Assembly (NCBI GenBank): GCA_964035545.1
Contig: OZ037765.1
Coordinates: forward strand, 20,840,495-20,904,494
Reading direction: 5' to 3'
Source: Bugula neritina
Taxonomy: Eukaryota > Bryozoa > Gymnolaemata > Cheilostomatida > Bugulidae
Length of the DNA: 64,000 nucleotides
A program made the translations under genes and the position numbers. The notes beneath the pieces are model-generated. The model did no database searches. It had not been told where the DNA came from and worked only from the letters and a program-made list of their open reading frames with translations. This document shows positions 48,360 through 61,400 of this stretch, one piece after another. Position 1 is the first letter of the stretch. Every line of letters starts with the position of its first letter.

Positions 48360-48819
48360 CTAATGATGCTCATCATCTCTGGATCGTTCTAAACGCTTTT
48401 TGCGCCTTCTCAGCAGCGCCAGGTCTTCTTCGCATTGTGTCAGTTGTTGCTGCAGGCGTCGCACCTCCTTCTCTAGGGGGACTGTGTCCAAAGGTTGGTG
48501 GTACCATGCCTTGCCTTCTGCTTCTTGCCAGTCGCTGAGGGCCAGAGGCCCAAGTCCGATACATCGGACCTGGCATCCGCACTGACCCGTGCTAGCATGA
48601 CTCAAGAGGCTGGGTGGCTGCCGGTTGGTGAGCAGCGACCGGCTCTTCTTCGTCTTCCTGGATGGGCCGGCACGCTAAGAATCCCTGGGCAAGAGAGGCC
48701 CATTTATGAGGATCTGCAATGTGCAGCAGGATCAAGTCCTCAAACTTCGGAAAGGTGGCTTTGTCCACCACTAACGTGTTGCTCGTGTGGCGGTGTGATA
48801 TGCGCTGGTGGCGCAGCAC
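48360..48819 (-). pseudogene. Third ORF of gypsy element 2, degenerate
   Basis: Two frames, 48592-48819 and 48360-48605, overlap. The first carries a His-rich finger-like stretch (RHQRISHRHTSN) followed by ATFPKFEDLILLHI. The second ends in a coiled coil (EKEVRRLQQQLTQCEEDL) and an Arg-rich end. The order finger, FP-x(4)-D-x-I helix, coiled coil is the same as in the ORF at 26241-26969 of element 1. Confidence 0.5.
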
Positions 48820-48944
48820 GTAATCGCGCTAATAAAAGTATCAGAATATCAGAAGAAAGTTCTTACTAAGGTCTCCTCTGAACAAAGATTTCCACTTCCC
48901 TGGGTTGGGTTACTCTTCCCCCTGGTTGGGTTGGCAGTTGGGCT

Positions 48945-49214
48945 CTAGAAGGGGTGGTCTGAGCTGGCATAGTATGGTTTCAAGCGCTGCTCGCTCTGAA
49001 TGTAAGTCTGCCAAAGGCGCTCCACACAGTGCGTGTGGTTGGGCAGCACTTCCACCACGCAGTAGAGACCCACGAAATTGGGCTGAAGCTTAGCCGACTG
49101 TCCGTGTTGCCTGCGATAGCTCACCATCTCCACCCAGTCTCCCACCTGGTACAAAAGGGGGCTCTTCTGAGTCTTCTGTCCGGATCTGCCACTGCTGCGC
49201 CCGCAGTGCATCAT
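48945..49214 (-). pseudogene. Integrase C-terminal domain of gypsy element 2
   Basis: YQVGDWVEMV… KLQPNFVGLYCVVEVLPNHT fits the GPY/F-type C-terminal module after the integrase core, though the G-P-Y/F core reads GLY here. Confidence 0.7.
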
Positions 49215-49404
49215 GAGCCTTGCCCATGATTTATACTAGCTTCCCCACGTACTCATGTACTGGGGACTTGGGAGCTGGAACATGGTATGTTAGGTGTCCT
49301 GGAACCCGTGTCTCTCAGCCTAACATCAAGAAATTTAGAGTTTCCTATGTAATGAAGTGTGGTGTGCTGCAGTAGGCTTGCATAATTTGTGGCAGCACCA
49401 TGTC

Positions 49405-49990
49405 TCATTCCTCCTGACCTCGGCCTAGGAACAGGTTTCTGAGGGTGTCACCTAACATCCTGTTGTTTCTTTCCATGACTCTGTTTTCTTGTGGGTGATA
49501 TGAGGTGGTCCGACTCTGATTCACCCCCATATTTGGCAAGGGTCTTCCATGAGCTGAGATTGGAACTGGGCGCCTTGGTCCGTATGTATCTGCTCCGGTA
49601 GCCCGAAGTAACAAAATACATGTTGGTCCAAGACCCGGGCCACTGTGGGGACCGACGCATCTGGAATAGCCAAGGCGTCTGCCCACCAAGTGAAGTGGTC
49701 CGTGAGCACCAGTATCCAAGTGTTTCCTCTGGCGGATAACCGCATAGGCTCAACAAGATCTACCGCCACTATTTGCCACGGTCGACCAGCATACAGCTAG
49801 TGTCGACCAGTGGTTTCCGTGGGGCGACCATGCTTACTAGCTTGGCAAACCTCGCCTTGTCGTACCCGCAGTTGTACATCCCGAGTCATTCCGGGCCAGT
49901 ACCAACTCAGCTGCTTACACCTGATGACCCGACTGGCTCCAGCATGAGCCTGTTTATGGGTGTCCCAAATCCGTTCCCGTCAAAGGGCGC
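49405..49990 (-). pseudogene. Integrase of gypsy element 2
   Basis: The zinc domain survives in a broken frame at about 49800-49990 (THKQAH), but its C-x2-C reads G-x2-C, losing a ligand. The core shows the first catalytic Asp (AVDLVEP, about 49765), the second (IHTDQGAQF) and the Glu region (HPQENRVMERNN) spread over two frames between 49405 and 49769. An intact enzyme would join element cDNA to host DNA; this one is inactive. Confidence 0.8.
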
Positions 49991-50419
49991 GGTCTCTCTA
50001 CTGCTGAAGGTTATCTACTGCTAGCGTTATTTTTAGGAGGCCATCAGGACTGACCTTGAGGGAATCCCAGCAACAACAGAGGAGTTTTAAAACTCAATGT
50101 CTCTCTGCCGGAACATGTCTGCTACCGCGCGGGGTAGCGTCTTCTAGAGTCGGCACAGCTCCTTGACGTTTTGACACAGAGTGGGGTTGACTAAGAGTGC
50201 CTGAACGTCGTCTGAGTGGGTTTTGGTCCGAAAATGGCCGTGCTCCCACCGGTAGACGGCGCCCTCCCTTAATTCTGTCTCTACGTCAAGGCGAGCGGGT
50301 CCCCCATCCCGTCTCGCAATGTGCAGACATTGCTTGCAATCCTCCACCGGCTGACGACTTATGCCGTTGGCGCTCCTGTGCTTCCGGCCAGCACGGTGCT
50401 TTATCCAGTAGGAGAACTT

Positions 50420-50902
50420 AGCAAAAATCTCCAGCCAACGAGCTGCCTGGCTCGAAGACTTTGCACATTTACACAGTTTGGATGCATGCTCTGTTTGTAA
50501 TCTAAACGTTCTTCCTTACAGATATAGCCAAAATTGCTTGACCCCCTTGACTACTGCTAGGAGCTCCTTCCTAGTGGTGCAGTAGTTTTTCTTGGCGGCC
50601 GCGAGAGTCTTGCTATAGTAAGCTACAACCACCTCACTTTTACCCTAGACTTGAGACAGAACAGCTCCCTCACTGTGGTCGCTGGCATCGGTGTCCAGGC
50701 TTTATTTCTTGGCTGGATCAGGATACGCCAAAATTGGCGCCTCCATGAGCTGTTGCTTGAGGTGGTCGAATGCCTGCTGCTCTTTCTGTGTCCACTGCCA
50801 CCAGACCCTCTTTGCGGTCAGCCGATTTAACAGCTGAGCCACCCCTGCAAAGCCAGGTATGTACTGCCGGTAGTACCCTACTAGGCCCGGAAATGCCCGC
50901 AA
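50420..50902 (-). pseudogene. RNase H-like / RT connection region of gypsy element 2
   Basis: FPGLVGYYRQYIPGFAGVAQ and WQWTQKEQQAFDHLKQQL are the standard sequence between gypsy reverse transcriptase and RNase H. Further on the frame is broken. The frame at 50144-50347 is the spacer before the integrase zinc domain. Confidence 0.75.
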
Positions 50903-51010
50903 CTCAGTGAGGTCATGGGGGACAGCCTACTTCTTTACAGCCTGTACCTTCTCCTGGTCGGTAGCTACCCCATCACGGCTAACCACATGGCCCAAGTACG
51001 TGACTTCCGG

Positions 51011-51754
51011 CTAGAGGAGCGTACACTTGGAGGGCTTCAACTTCAGTGCAGCTGCCCAGAGGCAATCAAAGATCTCCCGCAGACGACTGACATGAGTCAA
51101 AAAGTCTGGGGAGATGACAATGACGTTGTCCAGATAGATTAGGAGAGTCTTCCAGTGTAGCCAACTGAGGACCTGCTCCATGAGTTGTTGGAAAGTTACC
51201 AGGGTAAACGTAAGTTCAAATGGCAGTACTTTCCACTTCCAGAGCTCGTCGCGAGTAATGAATGCTGCTTTATCCTGGGCATTAGGACTGAGGGGTACTT
51301 CCCAGTACCCGCTAAGCAGATTCAAAGTACTAAATAACTTGCTACCCGCGAGAGCATTCAGAGACTAATTTATTCGTGGGAAAGGGTAGGCATCTTGAAT
51401 GGTGATGATGTTTGGTCTGCGGTAGTTCACACGGAACCTCCAGCTACCATCCTTCTTCTTGACAAGGACTACTGGAGAGCTCCACACACCGTGGGCAGGC
51501 TCAATCAAATCCCAGTGGAGAAGATCTTGCACTTGCCGACTAACCTCCTTCTCCGGGCCTAGACGTTGAGTTGGCTGCCTCATGGCGGTGTTGCCGGCTT
51601 GCAGGGGTATCTCGTGGAAGATAACTGTGGTCAGCTCCATGTCTTCATTGCCATGACTAAAGACATCACTGTACTTTGTGCGTAGTTGAGCCAGTACTTG
51701 GTGTTCAGTACCACCCGTACAGTTACCATACGCTCTACCGTACAGGTCAGCCAT
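51011..51754 (-). pseudogene. Reverse transcriptase of gypsy element 2, inactive
   Basis: Conserved blocks in order: RLGPEKE, SSPVVLVKKKDGSWRF, VNYRRPN, YPFPRIN, a stop at 51365, then NLLSGYWEVPLS, AAFITRDELW and the catalytic-site region YLDNVIV. The catalytic motif should read Y-x-D-D; here the second Asp is Asn. With the stop, this is a dead polymerase. Confidence 0.88.
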
Positions 51755-52240
51755 GTGCTGCGGGACTGCTCCTTGACTAGTTCAAGGGGGTTTTCCCTGG
51801 GTGTCGGTGACTGTTTCTAGTGCCAGACCCACATCCGCCTCTTGAATGGAGTGGTACTTCACTACCAGCGCTTCAGCCGATAATCAGACAGCTTCCGTGA
51901 AGGGGTTGATACACTGCACGAGGAGCTCTCTCCGACAGTCTAGCCCATTTAGGCTGTTTGCCAGTCGGATTGCTCCGTGCGTTCTCTTTACCACTCCTAG
52001 GCCGGTGATCTCCTTACAGTTGAATCTGCAGCGGATAGTCGCCTGGGATCTCCCTGAAACCATGCAGTCCCGCCCACCAAGGGCCCGCCGAACTTATCAA
52101 CACAGACAAGTTCCTTCTAAGCCATCACCACCGCCGACTTCTGGAAATCCATATGACACTAGTGTTTCTCCAGAAATGACGTTCCCAGGATGGCGTTCTT
52201 CTTCAGCTGGCTGACTATAAACATCTCGTGAATCACCTGA

Positions 52241-52519
52241 TCACGGACGTATCCAGGTAGTGTGATGATGCCGTAAAAAGGAATGCATGATTCGTTCCCC
52301 AACGTACCATGCGCACCTTCGTATGGCTCGAGGCTCACCCGCTCTCGACGCCAAGGGTGTGAAAGAAATGCTTACGTAGCAAGTTTGTAGGGCACCCAGT
52401 GTCCAGTAGGAATATGGCAGCTTTACCCGAAATTTTTCTGGGCAGAAAGTAGCTGCTTCCGTACAGCTGGGTGTTCTTGAAGCGGTTAGTCTCTGGGGGA
52501 GACACAATTTGGTCTGCAC
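52241..52519 (-). pseudogene. Protease of gypsy element 2
   Basis: The aspartic protease active site DTG is encoded at 52403-52395 within FLLDTGCPTNLL, in a frame other than the longest ORF here. Similar in order and sequence to the DSG site of element 1. Confidence 0.75.
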
Positions 52520-52658
52520 AGCGGGCCTCCTTTTCGTCTTAAGTACAATGGGGGTTTTCTGAGGTTGAAATCTTGAGTAACTTAAGATACTCTCGCGAGC
52601 GGAAGTTAATGTGAGCCTTGAGTGTTTAAAGGTAGGTGGCTTTTATGGCAGTGTCTCC

Positions 52659-53519
52659 TCACATGCCCTGGCGCACCAAATCTTCAGCAGGTGAGCTGCT
52701 AGGGCGGACAGGGTCGTCCCGTAATCGGGGAGCCCGCCTATCCGCTTGGTTTTGTTGCAACTTGGTCACCATAGTCTGCAGGCCCTTCACCATGTCCATT
52801 AACGTGGTGAGCTGCGTTTGCTTGGGTGACTTGACTGTTGCTGCTGACACCTGTGGAGCAGGAAGTGTGGCAGTCCCTTCTTTTTCTCTGGCCACCTGGC
52901 GGGCGGTGAAACGTACTCCTCGAGGTCCTTTAACCTGAAAGTAGGCCTTACCCACTTCCAAGGCTTCTTCCAGACTGCTGACTTTAGCTGCCAGCCAGTA
53001 GCACAGTAAGTCCGGATTGTTGATGCTGCAGAAGAACGCATTGTACACCAGGTGTTTCCTCTCCGCGCCTGTGGCTTGACTGAAAGCAGCCTGGGCCAAT
53101 CGTTCCATCGCGTTAGCGTGATCCTCCAAGGGTGTCCTCCGGTCCCTTGTCGTGGCTTGTAGTTGGCCTGAGGCTTCCATGGCCGTCAGACCAAACCGGG
53201 TTCTGAGAGCCCGCATGATGTGAGCTTCATCAGGCCCAAGAGCAAAACTCTTGGCTTGGCCTGTCAAACAGGCCCAGAGCTGGAGGATGCGCACTGATGC
53301 TGGCCATTCAGCAATAATGGCCACATCCTTGAACTCGCAGATGAACTGCTCCACATCCTTTTCACTTCTGAAAATTGGGGGCTTGAGGCGGTACCTGTCA
53401 CCAGGTGGCGCCTGACTAGTCCCCTGAACTTCTCGGAAGGCTGTCACCACGGCCTCAATAGTGAGGGCTGGTCTCTCTGGCACGTCAGGGGCTGGTCCTA
53501 CTTCTGCCCCTTCGGCCAT
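52659..53519 (-). CDS. Gag of gypsy element 2
   Basis: An open 286-codon frame starting MAEGAEVG. Shared with element 1: the RLKPPIF… VEQF entry, the TRFGLTAMEA helix region and a Lys/Gln-rich C-terminal part. No zinc knuckle is left within the frame; the stop at 52659 comes before where it should be, and the following sequence (SYFLPRK… DTG) is protease. It probably lacks nucleocapsid function. Confidence 0.82.
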   Translation of the reverse strand: MAEGAEVGPAPDVPERPALTIEAVVTAFREVQGTSQAPPGDRYRLKPPIFRSEKDVEQFICEFKDVAIIAEWPASVRILQLWACLTGQAKSFALGPDEAHIMRALRTRFGLTAMEASGQLQATTRDRRTPLEDHANAMERLAQAAFSQATGAERKHLVYNAFFCSINNPDLLCYWLAAKVSSLEEALEVGKAYFQVKGPRGVRFTARQVAREKEGTATLPAPQVSAATVKSPKQTQLTTLMDMVKGLQTMVTKLQQNQADRRAPRLRDDPVRPSSSPAEDLVRQGM

Positions 53520-53552
53520 CTTGTTCTCCTTGTTGACACTTGGTTATCCAAA

Positions 53553-53570
53553 ATCCCACTGCTGCCACCA
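53553..53570 (-). promoter_or_regulatory. Primer binding site of gypsy element 2, tRNA-Leu type
   Basis: TGGTGGCAGCAGTGGGAT, one base after the LTR end ACTACA. One difference from the site of element 1. Confidence 0.75.
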
Positions 53571-55634
53571 ATGTAGTAACTTTGTGGGTTGAATGAAATT
53601 TAAGTGCTGAACATATCTCTTTGTAAGAGAGAACAAGATGGAGGGTATTCTTCAATTAAGTTAATAAAAACGAAAGCATGAGTTGAACTGTTGAAAATTT
53701 TAAAAAATAACTAACCAAGTAGAGGAAAAATTATTTTGTGATGAATAAAAACAAGTTTAATTGCATTTTTCAAAATTTGGATATTACAATATTTCAAGCC
53801 CATTGATCTACTTTAGCTAATAGAAGAAACATATTTGAGGTTAAGATACTTAGTAATTAATTAAAAGAACAGCAGCTACAAAATATTATATATCAAAGTT
53901 ATTTAATCAAGTAGGTTACTAGGTAGGCTGCACTAGCTCCATCCGTCTTATAGATTATAAAAATCTGTATAATTATATCAAATCATATAAGTATTTAAAT
54001 AGGCATGTAAACGATTTGCTGTATGATGGCAGAGGTGATACAGAGTTATGTGATATAGCTTAAAAATGCTGGTTGAATAAATTATTAATAGGGGAAGTTC
54101 AAATGTCAGCCAGCTGGTGGTAAAGACCGAATTTTCCACCTTATATAGTATGTACCAACTAAGCAAGAAAACTAAAGAAACATATAATAATAATTTATAT
54201 AGGAGCACTCCAGCTTTAAAAAATACTATAAAAGAAAAGGATATTAGAATAGTACAGGCTATAGATATTTTATATGAATAAGACATGGCCAGCCTGGAAG
54301 TTGTGAGTAGAGTATTTTAAGTGATTTAGAGATAAACTGATATTAGAGATAGCTCCAGCTCAGTGATGAACTGCAATCACAAGCTAGCCTTGAGCTAGAC
54401 GTAGCGGCCATGATTTGAATATACTATGAAGCATCTACAACAAGCTCAGAGTACTTTTAGACACATTACTTTTGAAAATCAGTTTATGTTAACCGTGCAT
54501 GGCTACGCAGCAGTCCACTTTTCAGCACAATGAACTCCTATGTGTGTCTTTCAACTGTTAGAGTTTGAAGATTGAAATTATTAAACTATGTTTATCGCTG
54601 TCGATTTTAGTGCTTTATATTTTATGAAGTTGAGATAACAAATAAAACTACAACAAACAGTGGTTTTTGATAAAAATAATATTTACATTGGTTTTACTAA
54701 AACATCCTGCTCATTGGTATGACAACTCCAGATTATCTGCTCATCGGTATGTCAATTGTAAACGTATTGTTCATTGTTGCCTAAACACATCTTTTTAACT
54801 TACAAGGTGAAATGGTAAATTGTATTACTATATGTTGAAGAGGCACTTGTGGGTTGGTAATTCTGAATAAGAGAATTGGCCTCTTGGTTAAAACGGCTTT
54901 AGCATTGCGTGGGTATGATCACTACTTGGCGTAATTTCTTTGCATATTAGAGGTATATGAAAAAAGTAGGCTACCTGCATAGCCAATAGTTGTATAAAGT
55001 TGCATAGTCATTAAGTTTCTTGTTTTTTATTTAAGTTTGTCTTTTAAACTAAATTTCTAAAATTTTTACGTCTGAAGATCTTCATCAGCCAAGTTGTCTC
55101 TGCTAATTAAGTATTACTTCATGGTGCACACAAACCCACCCATGCATATGCATGAAATAGAATGAGTAAAGTACAAATAAGGTATAAACATTATTATCAA
55201 TGTTTTATGGAGTTATAGATAGTTTAGGTTTGCATCTTTTAAACGTACTAGTGTTTTCAAAGAATTAATTTAATCGGTATTTCGTCTACATATCACTTTG
55301 AAGTCATCTATATTCATACTGTCACTATAATTGTTTAATGACAGCTAGTAAATCAGTAGCTTAAAGAACCCTTGACTACCAGGTTTTTAAAGAAAACTAC
55401 TTCATTTCTGACTCTACATGTTTAGGGAAATTTTCCTCTAATGATGGGTTACATAAAAAACTGTAGCTATATTGTGAATATTTCCACAAGCTTCTTATAT
55501 GACATTATAGAAATTTTAGTTATTCCAAGTATCAGCCTGCAAAATTGTTTCTTGCTTCTCATTGTAACAAATATAACCACATGCGTAATATCATGTAATT
55601 TTTAGTTACTTGTTACTGGTTTACTGTATTTCAG

Positions 55635-55845
55635 TTGCTATATTTGAAGAGGATTCCATCATGTATTATACTGAAAATGGAACTGACTGGTCAACTTATA
55701 AAAACAATTCATCTGTACCGTCTTTACTGATAACATTGATAATTGGGTGTGGCCTTCTGAAGAAGTCAAGACAGAAGCATATAATATAATAGAAAATACA
55801 GACAACAGCAAGACAACATCAACAATGGTAGTGACAGCGTTTTAA
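55635..55845 (+). pseudogene. Possible broken exon
   Basis: After a TTTCAG acceptor the plus strand reads AIFEEDSIMYYTENGTDWST in one frame (stop at 55789). A second frame, open to 55845, continues with DNIDNWVWPSEEVKTEAYNI. The change of sensible frame near 55725 suggests a frameshifted coding remnant. No family recognised. Confidence 0.25.
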
Positions 55846-57959
55846 TATAATTGTGTGGCAGATATTTGTAATTATAAAAGTTGTTTGTAAACCAAACACA
55901 TATTTGAAAGACAACTAGCTTACACCACCTGCTTTACAATTTCTATCCACTGCATGAAGTTATGTTTTATGTTATTTAGATAATCGATGCAACCAAAAGT
56001 AAAAAAAAGGCTCATTCTAATTGAAAATTGTTAAGAATTATAAAAAAAGATTGAATAGCATTTGTTTCACTTGCTGGCGATATAAAAACTTATAAAGCTA
56101 TGGATTTCGTCTCCTATACACCAGTCAACCAATCAGCTGCTTAAAAACTGTTAGCAACATTATAGAAGCAAAGTTCTGCAACTTCAATCTTATGTACAAG
56201 GAAGTTTTGCAATGCAATAATCCAGAAATGTTATAAAAATAAAAACAGTTTAATGAAAATTTCAGAAAATATGATAACGATACATCGATTCAACAGTGGT
56301 GAGAGTGAATATTCTATCTTTAATAACTGTTAATAGAATCTACTTGATAATGTGAGACCGAATCAACAGCTGAGCCAAACACTGATTAAAACTTTCCACA
56401 CCACGCAGGGAAAAATTTTATTTGTTAAGCTGTTTTACAGAAAGAAAGTTTCATTCTTCACATGACTACGGATAAGGATGGATGAGAGGAAACAAAGTTA
56501 AGCTGCAGTAAGTTCATTGTAGTCTATTTTCATAAAATTTTCAAAACATTATGCTACTGCATGGTATAATTGTTACATATCAAGTGCATTTAAATTGGTG
56601 TACACAAAGTAAAGGTATTTATACAGAGTTGTTCTTTAAGTAGAAATATTGCAGACAAAATTGATTATTATGGTTATAAAAGATTCTGCAGACTATGGAT
56701 AGAAGAGGTTAGCATGTAAAACTTATATAACTATTCATATTCATTGAAAATCATTTTAAAATTACGAAATAACTCGAAATTGATTTTGTTAGCAACATCT
56801 CTAAGCAATCACATTAATAGTCATGACAGAGATTCTTATTACTTCTGTTTGTGCTTGTATCCGTAACTTAGCAAAGACAAGAAAAAAGACAAAAAAGATA
56901 TTTAGTACTATTATACCATTTTCTGTGGTTTTACAGTCCCAGGCATATAAACTAGTAGAGTGTGGCACTCTATTGATAAAGTTATCTTTTATGGTGACTG
57001 ATCAACAGATATTATTATAAGGGAGTATTTGGAGCCTTTAGAAGCTGTTGCTATAATCTATAATGATGTGATAAATGCAGTGATCTGTTTTAAACATTGC
57101 TTCTACTTGTTTTACATTGTAAACACATTTTTAAAATATATATTATATCACCATATATAGCTTCTCTCATCTCCAAAAATCACTAGCCTTATTGTTTCAG
57201 GCTTGCTACTGTGTCTGGATGATTTAAAATGTGATTGACTTTATCTATCAGCCAACTTGGCAACAGGTTCATTAAGTTTATCAACTATCGAATCGTACCC
57301 TAGAAATATATAAGGAAAAATAGATATTATATAAACTGCATTAGACCACAGGAAGGTTTTAGATAATATAAGTTACATCAAAATCAAAATAGTTGAGCAT
57401 CATCATTATAGGTAATGCATAAATATACATAGTGACTCAAGCTGTTGCAAGTAACAATGTAGGTCAAAAAGTTAGACGAGCATTATGAGAATAGTATAGA
57501 TTTAAACAAGATGACATTAGCTATTGTAGAGTGCAGTATATATACATACACTGTAGGTAAAACGACATGATATTAATCCAACTGAGACCTACAAAATTAA
57601 TGCACAAATAAGATATCCTTTGTCATCTAAAATGTCAAAACCAGTAGTCTAGATCCAGAGTATAAAATATTAGAGTATAAAGTTGTGTGTTTGTATCATA
57701 TAGTAGCAGATGTAGTAAGCCTTTAGTTAAAAGAGGGAAGTTAAAATTGTTCCTCTGAGGCTGCTTGATTTGAACACATTGACCTGTGCTGTGCTAGGGA
57801 CATTAAATTATGTAACAGCACTGTTAGCTAAGGATAGCTTTTTATGTGATGTAGTAATAAAGCAAGAAAGCTACAACAATTTGTGGCATACCAATACACT
57901 TATTAATGCACATACTTTTAAGATAGCTGAAATTGTCAGCAAAACTATATAGCTGATCA

Positions 57960-57967
<8 letters not shown>

Positions 57968-58017
<50 letters not shown>
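57968..58017. repeat. (TA)n microsatellite
   Basis: About 50 bases of TA after an A-run. Confidence 0.9.
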
Positions 58018-58021
<4 letters not shown>

Positions 58022-58478
58022 GTTGCCTGTTTCTCTCTGCTGAGTTTACCCAGGGATCGTTACAGAAAGACTACTTCAACTGTTTTAGCTGCTAGTTTGT
58101 TCTGCTAGCTATAAAGCTGAAATTTCCTGTTTGACTTTTGATTTTTATTTTATTGACATTTTCCCATAATATAGTTATTAAATTATGCTTTGAATGATAA
58201 AGTAGTAGTAAAATTAGAAGAAAATATATGTTTTTTTTACTAGCAAAAGCATAGTCTATACAACACAATGTTAGTACCATGAACTTCTCAAAATCTGCTT
58301 TTTGGACAATGGGTAAGATTATGATATATATGTCAATAAAACCGTATATTATTTCCGGCTTCCAATTATGGATTTTTCATTGCCTAATAGAAGTAGTTAC
58401 ATTTAAGGAAACCACAACCTTCAGTAAACAAAACAAAGTGTATATATTCGGTTTGCCTTTTTGTAGATAAAGATTGTG

Positions 58479-61400
58479 ATGGCAATAATGGATACTGGAA
58501 ACCTAGCTAGACCATATTATCAATTAGTCATGCTGATAACACTTGCTGTTGAATACACAGCTTCTGAAAGCACAGGTAATATGTTATTTCTTAATTCAAC
58601 TGATAAACTCGAACGATGGTAAACTCAAACAATGGGACCGACATAAAATATTTATATTCTATAAGCTTATATAATCACATTCTGAACTTTTTTGTTCTTG
58701 AAGTTGTGTTATTTAATCTTTACATTAATTCCTAAGTATTATGGTTAAATATAACAGGTCTTTTCTACCCCTATGGCCCCGGAGAAGGTGATACCACTTC
58801 TGCATTAGGAATCGATATATGTAACCTTGCGTCACTTAATAGAACTGTTATTCTTTTTGGAGAAAATTACTCTTCAATCTATGTAAGTGCTAATTAATGA
58901 CTAAAATTTGTTTCTGCAGTGAAAATATGTTTTATTTATTTGTTTGAAATAATTGATTGATTGTACTTAAGTAATAGATATAAGCACTTAAATACAATTT
59001 TCTGTTTTTAAAGAGCATTTTCATATATTGAAAATAATGAAGATTAAACAATATCTGTGTAACCAAATAGACAATAATACTCTGTTTACTAAAAATAAAC
59101 ACGTTCATTAGCAAATAAACATCAAATAAACAGCAGCATAATAACTATAAGCTGACTTTTAATTTATGGAAGCTAATGCAATTTTATTCTTTTCAAATAC
59201 ACCATTAATTTTACCTATTCAAATATGCCAATTTGCTATATATGTTGATCTCGACTGTAACTGCTACCAGCAAGAATTAGTAATCGCAAGGAAATTGTCA
59301 CTGCATATGTTTGTATAAAATCCACCTTAATTATAGCAATTATATATAACAGCTAATTTGTTTGTATTGACAATAAAATATAGATAGAAATAGTAACATA
59401 TGAGCTCGTTGTTACATACGTTAGGATGTGAACAATAAGCTCACATCTTAACAAGTTTAATTAGAGCTTTGTAGCTAGGTTAGCTATTCTACGCTTTGCT
59501 GTATCTGGTATGGGCGGCTTATGTGCGGTTATTTCTGCTAACTTTTAAACAATTATATAAACCCACCACAATATCATTCATTTTCTCTTCAGTCTTTGGT
59601 AGTTAATGCATTCATTAAGACATAACTTACAAACAGGGAATGTTGGTATGCTATGCTGTGTTTTATATTTGCAGTATCTAACTGTATTTCTTATTTGTGA
59701 AACTTGTAGGTTTGCAGTAATGGTGTCATAGCTTTGGAACAACCTTATACAGTATATACACCCATAGCATTTCCTGCATTGCACACTCCATCGATAATAT
59801 GTCCTTTCTGGACAGATATGGGACTGGACGACTTGAATGGTGATGGAAATCTGTATTTCCGAGAGACTGCTAATAGCACGCTTCTCGGGCAGGCATCTAG
59901 GGAAGGTAACATTATTTCACTATTGTTCCTTCTAACAAGCTATAATGTTTCACCTGAATCTGCATAATGTAATTATCATTTTTAGCAGCTCAAATGAGCT
60001 TTCAAGTTCTTTTTTTAAGATATATTAAGAATACCGTTTGAGCACAGCATAGTGCAGTATGAAATTTATGATGGTAAATTACTTTCAGTCTATAGGCTAT
60101 AAACAGCTTAATTCGGTGCACATCAGCTCAGGGGCTAATTATATCGCACTAGCTACTATAGCTAATCATAGCCATTATATACCCAGTAAACTGCCATATT
60201 TTTATACTGGCAGCGCTAGTCACTATAGCAACAGCTGGTAAAATCTGTTAGTGATATTATATAAAGAAATAGTATCTTGTCATTTAGATTTTAGACCATG
60301 TCTTAATACTAAAGCTGCGTATGTGAAATCTGTTATATTCATATTAAGCTCAATGGCAGACTATATTGTATTACTGTATGTACAAAATCCAAAACCTGTA
60401 ACTGGGTAGTGCCAAAAGGTAAAAAAATCGCGTGTTGTTGCATTTCATGTGCTTATAATATAGGATCCAGCCACTATTCCCTCTCATATGACCACAAAAA
60501 GGCTCTCATAGGTCTATAATTTGCTCTCATACCCTTATTATTCATGCTCTTAGGTCTATTATCTGGTCTCACACCTTTATTATTCATTCAAGGAGTGATT
60601 TGTTAGCTTAAAAGTTGAAGATAAGCTAGAAACTAGCTGCCACAATTCTGGTATATAACTTTTTAACACCCTAGATTGATACAAAGGAAAAAGGCTAACT
60701 AAACCCAGGCACTCACTCATCATTATTTATTACTCTCGTGTCATTTGAGTTATCCAATCAGATTTGTTGTGAACCGAGTAGACTGGCATATACTATACAA
60801 AATATTGTGACTGTACACAAATACTAGTGAGTTAGAATCAGGGGCAAGAACAAGACAGTAATAGGGGTATGAGAGAGAATAATAAGCATAAGATAATGAA
60901 TAATGACTATAGAAGAGCCAATACTAGGGATATGAGAAGTATGGGATTGGATAATGAGCATAAAAGTAAGAGAAGTAACAGTATGGAAATGAGTAATAAA
61001 GGTGTGAGACCAAATAATAGACCTAAGAGCATGAATGATAAGGGTATGAGACCAAAATATAGACCAATGAGAGTGTTTTGTGAGCATATGAGAGAGAATA
61101 ATGTCTAGATACTTTATTATGAGCATACGAGATGCAATAATAAGCTAATTTTTCGCCATTTGGCACTTCATACTGTAAGTGTGTGCATGCGTGTGTGGTA
61201 TATGTTAAGTCTTTTTTTTATAAAACTACACATTTCTGTTAACAGTGCAAGAAGCAGGCATATCTTTGCAAGCATCAAAATTTAATGCCCAGTGGATGGT
61301 TGTAGCTACATGGTATGAAGTGTTGCCATATCAAATGGAATGGGCTCAGCTACTTTCCACCCTCTACAGCTCTACAACGCCATCTCTCTCAACACAAGCG

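Larger units (their letters stand above)
47827..53654 (-). mobile_element. Ty3/gypsy element 2, full gene order but decayed
   Basis: Read on the minus strand the order is: LTR remnant, primer site, gag, protease, reverse transcriptase, RNase H-like region, integrase, C-terminal domain, third ORF, 3' LTR. About 70 bases of LTR survive at the 5' end (53583-53654), matching 47841-47910 at roughly 90%. The rest of the 5' LTR is gone, so no target duplication can be read. Stops and frameshifts occur throughout pol. Confidence 0.88.
53658..58478. other. Intergenic region left of the plus-strand NIDO gene
   Basis: AT-rich, no transposon of known type recognised. A (TA)n tract lies at 57968-58017. 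One possible broken exon is listed separately. The ORF at 53978-54286 (minus) is hydrophobic and low-complexity, without support. Confidence 0.45.

Noticed and set aside
53978-54286. 102-codon minus-strand hydrophobic ORF
   Set aside because: Hydrophobicity follows from T-rich codons; no conserved pattern or splice context.
55070-55105. Another hammerhead (CTGATGA on the minus strand)
   Set aside because: The core heptamer is present, but no GAAA follows a stem and no closing stem I can be formed.
60869-61108. 79-codon Arg/Met/Asn-rich ORF
   Set aside because: Built from the tandem unit of a foldback element.
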